NCBI GenBank assembly: GCA_003233295.1
Contig: QILJ01000358.1
Span: 1-7,777, forward strand
Origin: Ignavibacteria bacterium
GTDB lineage: Bacteria > Bacteroidota > Ignavibacteria > Ignavibacteriales > Melioribacteraceae
Length of the DNA stretch: 7,777 bases
Reading direction: 5' to 3'
The notes under the pieces were generated by a model. It was not told the origin of the DNA. It saw only the letters and a list, made by a program, of their open reading frames with translations, and ran no database searches. Of the stretch, positions 1 to 5,528 are shown in pieces. Numbering within the stretch: position 1 is the first letter of the stretch; every line of letters starts with the position of its first letter. The position numbers and the translations under genes were made by a program.

Positions 1-214
1 TTTTGGCTACTTCTGGTCTGCGTTTATATAAATTATTGAATGTGTATTGATTGATGATGGAGCAGCCAACTTTCAGGAAAGAAGTTAAACCCGGATTATG
101 CACTAGAAATCTATTCCGAGCCCTAACTGACTACAATTTAGGCACTTGCTCTTCCGATAGCTATCGGAATCCTACTCACCATAACGGTGCTATGCTTCCG
201 TTGCAAAACTAACT
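1..214. other. Gene-free left edge
   Basis: I see no credible coding frame on either strand in this stretch; all frames are broken by stops within a few dozen codons. It contains the 18-bp palindrome at 152-169, a small hairpin at 177-189 (CACC/GGTG) and the start of the hairpin at the 3' end of higA. A partial gene entering from the left cannot be demonstrated. Confidence 0.6.
152..169. repeat. 18-bp perfect palindrome, CGATAGCTATCG family
   Basis: TTCCGATAGCTATCGGAA is a perfect inverted repeat. Its core ATAGCTATCG recurs at 7688-7697 and 7602-7611. The restored insertion site of the IS110 element (6422-6427 joined to 7689-7700) is the same palindrome with C/G in place of the outer T/A pair, so this looks like a second, unoccupied member of the same intergenic repeat family. 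It matches the putative left target guide of the bridge RNA fully, and the right guide except at one position (TCGGA instead of TCGGG). Confidence 0.8.
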
Positions 215-230
215 CTATATTCGTATAGAG
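213..230 (-). terminator. Hairpin at higA 3' end, possible terminator
   Basis: CTCTATA, loop TTCG, TATAGAG forms a perfect 7-bp stem with a four-base loop. It overlaps the higA stop codon (215-217). On the minus strand it is followed by a modestly T-rich stretch (TTAGTTTTG), so it may end the higBA transcript. The T-run is weak, so termination is an inference. Confidence 0.4.
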
Positions 231-550
231 CGTTTGGGAGGTTTTCTTGCTCTAAGATCTGAAGTTTTATAAAAGTGCACTACCTTAGTTTTTCCACTAC
301 GTTTTTCACTAGCTTCCCATAGATCAAAGTTTTTCTGCATATTGATCCACAATTCTGGTGTGGTATTAAAAGCTTCAGCCAATCGTAAAGCCATTTCAGC
401 ACTGATGCCTGCCCGGCCATTGACAATGGCTGATAAGGCCGGACGGGTGATGCCTAGGCCCTTAGCGGCTTCAGTGATAGTCAAGTTCAATGAATCCAGG
501 TAGTGAGCCTTCAGAATCCGTCCCGGATGTGATGGTTTAAACATCCCCAT
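215..550 (-). CDS. higA: HigA-type antitoxin, XRE-family HTH
   Basis: This is a 111-residue DNA-binding antitoxin, second gene of a higB-higA module. The N-terminus (KPSHPGRILKAHYL, about 5-18) and the helix-turn-helix of about 22-70, with ITEAAKGLGITRPALSAIV and ISAEMALRLAEAF, are typical of the HigA (VapI-like) family. The motif TTPELWINMQKNFDLWEA follows at about 63-80 and is also characteristic. The C-terminal 30 residues are basic and probably disordered. HigA is known to neutralise HigB by direct binding and to repress its own operon; the palindrome at 877-902 is the likely operator. The start is ATG at 550, 11 bp after the higB stop; an in-frame ATG two codons later (544) is possible. 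The toxin-first order is the usual one for hig loci. Confidence 0.93.
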   Translation of the reverse strand: MGMFKPSHPGRILKAHYLDSLNLTITEAAKGLGITRPALSAIVNGRAGISAEMALRLAEAFNTTPELWINMQKNFDLWEASEKRSGKTKVVHFYKTSDLRARKPPKRSIRI

Positions 551-561
551 TTTATAGTTCT

Positions 562-840
562 TTAATGATAGTCTTCATAATTCACGTAATAGGCATCGCC
601 ATTCTTAAATCCGAAAGTAATGCGCCAGTTACCATTTACCCAGACCGAATATTCTCCTTTTCTTTTGCCTTTTAACTGATGAAATTTTGAACCTGGGAAG
701 TTCATATCTTCAACTTCTTTTGATGCATCCAGCTGTGTTAAAATGTCCGCAATTCGATCAACATGTTCCGGTCTCAACTTGGAAACGTCGCCGTTTTCGT
801 AAAACCTTTTTAGTGGCTTACTTTTAAAATTTAGTATCAT
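562..840 (-). CDS. higB: HigB-type mRNA interferase toxin, RelE/ParE fold
   Basis: This is a 92-residue toxin of the RelE/ParE superfamily, plasmid maintenance killer (HigB) type. Family members cleave mRNA at the ribosome. Visible family features are MILNFKSKPLKRFYE at the N-terminus, FHQLKGKRKGEYSVWVNGNW at 53-72, then RITF, and the conserved C-terminal end VNYEDYH with a terminal histidine. The length is normal and the reading frame intact, so it looks functional. It is the first gene of the operon: ATG at 840, with an 11-bp gap to higA. The transcript should start about 25 nt upstream from the promoter at 873-903, which lies in a palindrome suited to autorepression by HigA or the HigBA complex. 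No Shine-Dalgarno sequence is visible. Confidence 0.93.
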   Translation of the reverse strand: MILNFKSKPLKRFYENGDVSKLRPEHVDRIADILTQLDASKEVEDMNFPGSKFHQLKGKRKGEYSVWVNGNWRITFGFKNGDAYYVNYEDYH

Positions 841-872
841 TTAATCATAATGCGACGAATAGTTTGGCAATA

Positions 873-903
873 CAAATGTATAGTGTATACATACACTATA
901 CAA
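873..903 (-). promoter_or_regulatory. Bacteroidota-type promoter of higBA
   Basis: Read on the minus strand, TTG (903-901) is followed by exactly 20 bp and then TACATTTG (880-873). This fits the known Bacteroidota primary sigma promoter TTG-N19-21-TAnnTTTG. Transcription would begin near 866, leaving a leader of about 25 nt before the higB ATG at 840. Confidence 0.7.
877..902. promoter_or_regulatory. 26-bp operator palindrome over the higBA promoter
   Basis: TGTATAGTGTAT, a 2-bp centre AC, and ATACACTATACA form an inverted repeat with perfect 12-bp arms. It fills the space between the two promoter boxes and overlaps both, so a bound repressor would exclude RNA polymerase. HigA is the obvious candidate because HigA proteins are known to bind palindromes in their own promoters. 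Binding itself is inferred. Confidence 0.8.
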
Positions 904-978
904 GAAGTTTGATAAAAAAGTTCAGTACTAAGAATAGACTGAGTTGTTGATTGGAATCTAGTGCTAAGAAAATTAAAA

Positions 979-1354
979 TTATTTCTTTTCACCAATATCC
1001 TGAAGAACACTCATCCCTTCTGGATACCAAATATAACTGAGGCCCACTACATCCGGATCTGTGGGCATGATATCCACTATAATTCCTTGGTATACGTATC
1101 GTGTTATTATGTGTGATTCGACATCGTTTTGAAATCCAAGTGTTCGCAGTCTTTCTTCAAGTTCACCGAAATGTCCGTAGGATAGTAATTCAATGACTAC
1201 ATCAATGTCGTCCGTAGGTCTGACTCCAGGCACTGCGGTATCTGTAACGTAAAGACTTACCGTGGCTCCACCTTATAAATACCACATTTTCTTTAATTTG
1301 GGACAAGGCATTGGCAATAGTCTTTAGACGAACAATATTGTCATAATGGCTCAT
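979..1354 (-). pseudogene. AbiEii-like nucleotidyltransferase, frameshifted and truncated
   Basis: The original start is the ATG at 1354-1352, sharing one base with the stop of the upstream gene (TAATG). It reads MSHYDNIVRLKTIANALSQI and on to ENVVFI. One extra A at 1273/1274 then breaks the frame. Removing it restores FIGGATVSLYVTDTAVPGVR followed by PTDDIDVVIEL, the GG and DxD motifs of the nucleotidyltransferase fold, and later VDIMPTD, a likely third metal ligand. The repaired protein would be about 125 residues and ends soon after SYIWYPEG, where relatives usually continue for well over 100 more residues, so the C-terminal half is missing as well. The frame from 1233 downstream (84 residues) is only the tail of this broken gene. 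Together with the upstream winged-helix gene it looks like a decayed toxin-antitoxin or abortive-infection-like pair; that role is inferred. A sequencing error could explain the frameshift but not the truncation. Confidence 0.75.
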
Positions 1355-1869
1355 TAACGCATGATTCTTTTTTCCAACTCCTTGGCAGCAATAGTATGCT
1401 CCCTGGCTCTCCCTACTCTAATAGCATCAGTTAGAGACAGTAACTCATATAACTTTTCGTCTTTTTTCGATGCTTCTACCGCCCCAGGATACAGTGGTTC
1501 AATAGCTTGACCTCTAAGTTTTCCGTCAGGATCTGGCCACACGAATGGTTCGCTGGAGCGGATTATTTTGAAAAGAGGTTTGGCAGAATGAGCGGTAGGC
1601 ATTCCTCTGACAATGGATCCTGGTTTTTGAGGGTAAACGTATTTTATACCAGTCGCTAAGAACTCCAAAAGCGCTTGTTTGAAGACTTTTCTCTTATTAG
1701 TATCAATTAATCCTGCAATCCTAGATCGGTTTAGTGATTCTGAAATTTCGGATGCTGAGATACTCAAACTTCTTGATAAATCAATATTCATCCATGGCTT
1801 ATTGTTGGATGAAATTATCTTCAACAAAACAACGATATCTTGAGGACGCATGCCGCTATGTTTTTTCAT
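1354..1869 (-). CDS. Winged-helix protein partnered with a nucleotidyltransferase
   Basis: From the ATG at 1869 (MKKHSGMRPQDIVVLLKII) this is a protein of about 171 residues. An N-terminal winged helix spans roughly residues 8-80, with the HTH helix pair NIDLSRSLSISASEISESLN followed by RSRIAGLID, resembling MarR-type domains. The C-terminal half contains GSIVRGMPTAHSA, a VWP motif, RGQAIEPLYPGAVEA and LYELLSLTDAIRVGRA; I recognise these as conserved in uncharacterised bacterial proteins but cannot give a function. It is translationally coupled (TAATG) to the broken nucleotidyltransferase downstream, which suggests a regulator or antitoxin partner. An open frame extends to a GTG at 1905, but that stretch is a repeat-like sequence, so I prefer the ATG. 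With the partner disrupted, this gene may be an orphan. Confidence 0.75.
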   Translation of the reverse strand: MKKHSGMRPQDIVVLLKIISSNNKPWMNIDLSRSLSISASEISESLNRSRIAGLIDTNKRKVFKQALLEFLATGIKYVYPQKPGSIVRGMPTAHSAKPLFKIIRSSEPFVWPDPDGKLRGQAIEPLYPGAVEASKKDEKLYELLSLTDAIRVGRAREHTIAAKELEKRIMR

Positions 1870-1871
1870 GA

Positions 1872-1898
1872 CGATTCGTGATTTGCGATTCGCGAATT
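1872..1898. repeat. CGATTCG repeats and short palindrome before the winged-helix gene
   Basis: CGATTCG occurs at 1872-1878 and 1886-1892, and ATTCGCGAAT (1888-1897) is a perfect 10-bp palindrome. The cluster lies immediately upstream of the preferred ATG at 1869. It could be an operator for the winged-helix protein or simply an intergenic repeat; the sequence alone does not decide. Confidence 0.5.
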
Positions 1899-2472
1899 GC
1901 AGCACAATTAATGAAATTTAAAAATCTACCGTATCTATCAACATGTATCTATAATTATTGAGTAAGTGGTCTATCCGGTCACGACATCCTGACCGAAAGG
2001 AAATAAGGAGTTCCTCTATTCCAGTTGCTACACATTCCTCCAGAGGCCAACCAGCCCCATTAACTAAGGTAGACAGACGTGTTTAGAACAGCTCAAAACT
2101 TTTGAAATAGAAACCGAATGAATTTCATTTTTTTAAGAATGAGACTTTTTAGCCAACTTACCATGCTTATTCGTTATAGAACAAAGAAATTCATTAGAAA
2201 AACCCGCTAAGATTCTCAATAGCTTTTCGATTATAGCGAAAGCAGCAAGGAATTGATGCTATTGATCAGGTTAATGAGGTGATGGGGAAATTGAGGAGAC
2301 AGAAGGATTAAATCGATAATTCAAATTCAAAACCTGAGATTCGTAGAAAAGCGTCAGAAGACTCTAGATACTTAAAAATAAGTACTTTATTCTGGAGCTA
2401 ACATCCTACCTTACTATAAACTAGTACTTTTTAGGGATTGCCAGGCCTTCCTAAACAAATACTTTTACAAAT
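1899..2472. other. Long intergenic region between divergent modules
   Basis: No gene can be supported here. One frame on the minus strand is open from 2082 down to a stop at 1918-1920 (54 codons, including LVNGAGWPLEECVATGIEEL); it lacks a plausible start and matches nothing I recognise, so it may be a gene remnant. On the plus strand a short frame ends with IDQVNEVMGKLRRQKD at about 2311, again without a start or recognisable family. The last 100 bases contain several TACTTT motifs (2382, 2425, 2460) and must hold the promoter of the plus-strand operon. The region looks like scar DNA between two defence modules. Confidence 0.5.
2438..2467 (+). promoter_or_regulatory. Weak candidate promoter for the CBASS operon
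   Basis: TTG at 2438-2440, 19 bp, then TACTTTTA at 2460-2467 approximates the Bacteroidota TTG/TAnnTTTG promoter with the last base changed. The start site would fall at about the ATG (2473), implying a leaderless message. An alternative -7 box TACTTTTT lies at 2425-2432 but has no good -33 partner. Confidence 0.25.
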
Positions 2473-3030
2473 ATGAATCCAGGAAATGTTATAGTTTTAC
2501 TGAGTGGAGGAATGGATTCAACTGCTTGTCTTCATTTTTACAAAAAGGAGGATTATAATGTAACTCCCCTTTATATAAATTTTGGGCAAATCGCCGCTCC
2601 AAATGAATTGACGGCAGCTAGAAACGTCTGTCAGCACTACAACTTAGAGTTACGAACTCTTAACTGTATTGGAGATAAGCAATTTAGTAATGGAAACATT
2701 TCAGGGAGAAATGCTTTTCTTTTAATTACAGCTTTAATGCATTTTGACTTCAAATATGCCATTATAGCTTTAGGAATTCATACTGGAACTGACTATCAGG
2801 ACTGTACACCAGAATTTTTGAACAGAATGCAGACAGTTTATGATCTCTATAAGAATGGAACAATTAAAATTGGTGCTCCATTTATAAAATGGACAAAAAA
2901 TGAGATATACGATTACTGCCTTTTAAATAATATACCTTTAAAACTGACATATAGCTGTGAGCTAGGGTTAAAGCAGCCATGTGGAATATGCAAATCTTGT
3001 AAGGATCTAATGGTGTTCAATGATATATAA
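2473..3030 (+). CDS. cap9: Cap9, QueC-like ATP-dependent enzyme of type IV CBASS
   Basis: This 185-residue protein belongs to the QueC family, whose housekeeping members convert 7-carboxy-7-deazaguanine to preQ0 using ATP and ammonia. The PP-loop SGGMDST is at 11-17, YINFGQ at 34-39, GRNAFLL at 78-84, and GIHTGTDYQDCTPEFL at 101-116 corresponds to the QueC substrate region. Four cysteines (162, 170, 173, 176; CELGLKQPCGICKSC) form the family's zinc site. It is shorter than ordinary QueC (about 220-230 residues). No queD, queE or folE lies beside it; a TGT-like gene, a CD-NTase and an effector do, so it belongs to CBASS, not queuosine synthesis. Recent work, as I recall it, shows such QueC-like enzymes attaching a deazaguanine to the N-terminus of the CD-NTase; that activity is inferred here. 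It is the first gene of the operon and overlaps the next by 11 bp. Confidence 0.88.
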   Translation: MNPGNVIVLLSGGMDSTACLHFYKKEDYNVTPLYINFGQIAAPNELTAARNVCQHYNLELRTLNCIGDKQFSNGNISGRNAFLLITALMHFDFKYAIIALGIHTGTDYQDCTPEFLNRMQTVYDLYKNGTIKIGAPFIKWTKNEIYDYCLLNNIPLKLTYSCELGLKQPCGICKSCKDLMVFNDI

Positions 3031-4042
3031 TTCACAAGAGTTCATTCATCCTTCTGGCTTTAAGTTAAAGACGCCCTTACTTATCCCTTCGTTCTCAAGC
3101 AAGGGATTCAGTATAGTAAGAAAGAAGGTAGGCGGAAGTATAAGGGACGTTTCTGAGTTGTACGATGTTATCCTTGGTTGTAAAGAACTGCTTACAGAAA
3201 GCATGCTTGTAAGTGCTTATGATCTATATTACAGTTTTATACCTTCTCCTCAAGAGCTTCATTGCACACAATTTACATTTTTGGACAGCGGTGGTTACGA
3301 AACTTCCCAATTATATGATTTTTCGGGCATAAATAAGGCTCCTCAGGAAATTAAGAAATGGGAGTTGGGGTTTTTGGAAGATGTTTTAAAAAAGTGGCCG
3401 GAGGAATATCCAGCAATAATTGTCAATTACGATCATGGTAAGACTCGTTATTCTTTAAATGATCAAATTGACAATGCGCATTTGTTGTTTAATAAGGTTA
3501 AGGACCAAATGAGTGATTTTCTTATTAAGCCTGAAACTAAGGAACAAAATTATATCCAGATGGAGAACGTTTTGGATAAAATTTCGGATTTTCAAAAATT
3601 TGATATTATTGGAGTTACGGAAAAGGAAATAGGGGACTCTATTCTAAACAGAATGATTAATATTTCCAAAATACAAAAGGCGTTGGAATCAAATGGTTTA
3701 CGAAAACCAATCCATGTCTTTGGCAGTCTAGATCCGATAACTTCCATTTTATATTTTTTAGCAGGTGCTGAAATATTTGATGGACTGACGTGGCTTAAAT
3801 TTTCTTATCACAAAGGCGCTGCAATTTATACTCATAATTACGGAGTTTTAAACCAGGAAATCGGAATCCATACTCGTGATTCTTTAGTAAAGATCAAATC
3901 ATTGACCGGTAACATTAACTTTCTGGATTCACTAAAATATGCAATGATGGATTTTGCGGCGACGAAAAAGTTTGAGGAGTTTCATGAAATCGGTGGTAGT
4001 AAATTTGTAGAAACAATAGAAAAGGCATACAATAGATTTTAA
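3020..4042 (+). CDS. cap10: Cap10, TGT-like protein of type IV CBASS
   Basis: This 340-residue protein resembles tRNA-guanine transglycosylases, TIM-barrel enzymes that exchange guanine for a 7-deazaguanine base. FLDSGGYE (87-94) corresponds to the TGT motif DSGGFQ, so Asp89 is the likely general acid/base. IHVFGSLDPITSILYFLAGA followed by EIFDGLTW (231-258) matches the region around the TGT nucleophile, placing it at Asp254. The usual C-terminal zinc motif (CxCxxC plus His) is absent: the only cysteines are 54 and 82. That argues against a housekeeping tRNA enzyme and for a specialised paralogue that may bind a deazaguanine-bearing substrate. Its ATG lies inside the end of cap9 (11-bp overlap, different frame), implying translational coupling, and the CD-NTase starts 17 bp downstream. 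The exact reaction in CBASS is not known to me. Confidence 0.82.
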   Translation: MIYNSQEFIHPSGFKLKTPLLIPSFSSKGFSIVRKKVGGSIRDVSELYDVILGCKELLTESMLVSAYDLYYSFIPSPQELHCTQFTFLDSGGYETSQLYDFSGINKAPQEIKKWELGFLEDVLKKWPEEYPAIIVNYDHGKTRYSLNDQIDNAHLLFNKVKDQMSDFLIKPETKEQNYIQMENVLDKISDFQKFDIIGVTEKEIGDSILNRMINISKIQKALESNGLRKPIHVFGSLDPITSILYFLAGAEIFDGLTWLKFSYHKGAAIYTHNYGVLNQEIGIHTRDSLVKIKSLTGNINFLDSLKYAMMDFAATKKFEEFHEIGGSKFVETIEKAYNRF

Positions 4043-4059
4043 ACTCAACAAAGTAAAAA

Positions 4060-4974
4060 ATGGGTGGTTCTGGTGGAGGTTATTTCTATAGTAAAACTAA
4101 TCCTGATCAAATAAAAAGGAAAATTCAACAGGAAAAGGAAAAAGCTGTAGACCAACAACTTGATAACAAGGTACAATCCTTGATTAATGATTTACTGGCA
4201 ATAATCAACGATAGAGATCATGAAGGTATACAACGGCATTTAAATACAATTAATGATACCTTAGAAATGGATATCGCGGGAACAATTAACTTAAGATATG
4301 GTGGTTCAGTTTCCAAACATACCTACGTTGATGGATTAAGTGATATCGATACCCTAGCGATAATTAATAATTCAGATCTATCAGATAAAACGCCGAATGA
4401 GGTCAAAGATTATTTTTACGAAAGGTTGAAGCAGAGGTATCCAGCTACCACTATTCAAAAGGGTGACTTGGCTGTAACCATAAAGTACCAAGATGGAATT
4501 GAGGTACAGATACTCCCAGCGTTGATGCATGGAGATGGGTTTAAAATTGCCTCTGCTGGACCTGGGAACAAATGGTCTAGCATTATTAATCCTAAGAGAT
4601 TTGCTTTAAGTTTAAGAGCGGTGAATCAAAAAATATCTGGCAAATTAATCCCAACTATTAAAATAGTTAAGTCAATAATGGCGGACCTCCCCGAACGTCG
4701 TAAATTATCAGGATATCATACTGAAGCTTTGGCGATAAGTGTGTTTTCGAAATATAGTGGTCCCAGAAATACTAAAGCGATGTCAGAGTATTTTTTTTCA
4801 AATGCTCCATCTAAAGTTCTAACTCCAATAACTGATAAAACAGGTCAATCTACTCATGTTGATAGTTATTTAGGCAGTGCTGGTAGCATCCAGAGGAAGA
4901 TGGTTGCTGATTCATTAAAAATGATCGGGAGAAAATTGAAAAATTACAGATATTGGGTTGATCAACTTAGATAA
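4060..4974 (+). CDS. CD-NTase (CBASS oligonucleotide cyclase)
   Basis: This is a 304-residue cGAS/DncV-like nucleotidyltransferase, the phage sensor and signal synthase of CBASS. A charged, probably coiled segment occupies about 15-50. The catalytic core has YGGSVSKHTYVDGLSDIDTL (80-99) with GGS at 81-83 and metal-binding Asp95 and Asp97. The third acid region reads GIEVQILPAL (146-155): where many relatives have VDVVPA the aligned residue is Gln150, with Glu148 two positions earlier on the same strand face as a possible substitute. The helical C-terminal domain carries PTIKIVKSIM, RRKLSGYHTEAL (213-224) and TDKTGQSTHVDSYLGSAG (258-275). The N-terminus MGGSGGGYFYS is glycine-rich and unstructured, suited to act as a modification tail. 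The product is an unknown cyclic di- or trinucleotide. I cannot assign the clade. Start is ATG with no Shine-Dalgarno sequence; the next gene starts 8 bp after the stop. Confidence 0.92.
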   Translation: MGGSGGGYFYSKTNPDQIKRKIQQEKEKAVDQQLDNKVQSLINDLLAIINDRDHEGIQRHLNTINDTLEMDIAGTINLRYGGSVSKHTYVDGLSDIDTLAIINNSDLSDKTPNEVKDYFYERLKQRYPATTIQKGDLAVTIKYQDGIEVQILPALMHGDGFKIASAGPGNKWSSIINPKRFALSLRAVNQKISGKLIPTIKIVKSIMADLPERRKLSGYHTEALAISVFSKYSGPRNTKAMSEYFFSNAPSKVLTPITDKTGQSTHVDSYLGSAGSIQRKMVADSLKMIGRKLKNYRYWVDQLR

Positions 4975-4982
4975 TCCCAAAA

Positions 4983-5528
4983 GTGGAAGAACTTAATCGT
5001 AAAAAACGAGTGCTTAATATGATGATCACGATGCACTCTGTATTACGTGACAGATACAAAAATCTAGCTACCATTTCAGATATTTTGCTACTAGTAAGTG
5101 CAATCGGATTGAACAGTATGGTATTTGTCGATTATACTTTTTTCGAATCTATATTCGTTAGCCAAATGCAATTTAATCTAATATTGGGGTCGTTGGCGGT
5201 TTTGGTTTTTACTCTTTCTTTGGTCTTGCTCTTGGTGAATTGGAAACAGAAAGCGGAAAACCATAAAGTGGCAGTTATTCAATTATCAGGTCTTTTAAAC
5301 GAATGTAGGCAGATTATTAGTAAACCTAACTCAGAAATCATAGACTCATTTTTATCAAAGTACAACCAAATTAATAGCATGCTTGTTCCGATCCCAGATA
5401 GTAAATTCAATGCGCTCAAGTCTAGGCATCTAAGAAAGGTCGAATTCAGCAAATTTTTGGACAATAACGGTCATAGACCATACTGGTTGGTTACTATCAT
5501 TTTTTTTCTCAACTCTTTTAGAAAATGA
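4983..5528 (+). CDS. Two-TM SLATT-like membrane effector of CBASS
   Basis: This 181-residue protein has a short basic amphipathic start (EELNRKKRV), two hydrophobic helices (about 31-49 and 64-86), a soluble helical region of about 87-160, and a last hydrophobic patch (PYWLVTIIFFLNSF, 167-179). The layout matches SLATT-type two-TM proteins, which accompany SMODS/CD-NTase genes and are thought to form pores or disrupt the inner membrane when the nucleotide signal arrives. The family assignment rests on topology and context, not on a catalytic motif. The start is GTG at 4983, 8 bp after the CD-NTase stop; an ATG 12 codons later (5019) is possible but would cut off the first helix. Its stop overlaps the next start (ATGA). 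It is the only obvious effector candidate in the operon. Confidence 0.72.
   Translation: MEELNRKKRVLNMMITMHSVLRDRYKNLATISDILLLVSAIGLNSMVFVDYTFFESIFVSQMQFNLILGSLAVLVFTLSLVLLLVNWKQKAENHKVAVIQLSGLLNECRQIISKPNSEIIDSFLSKYNQINSMLVPIPDSKFNALKSRHLRKVEFSKFLDNNGHRPYWLVTIIFFLNSFRK

Noticed and set aside
1870..1905. GTG start at 1905 for the winged-helix gene
   Set aside because: The extra 12 codons lie in a CGATTCG repeat and palindrome; the protein family start fits the ATG at 1869.
2473..4042. Housekeeping queuosine pathway or Dpd DNA-modification locus (QueC plus TGT)
   Set aside because: No queD, queE, folE or other dpd genes are present, the TGT-like protein lacks its zinc motif, and a CD-NTase with effector is in the same operon. 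Type IV CBASS explains the set better.
5279..5464. 61-residue minus-strand open frame opposite the two-TM gene
   Set aside because: It is an antisense shadow of the membrane protein gene without any family signal.
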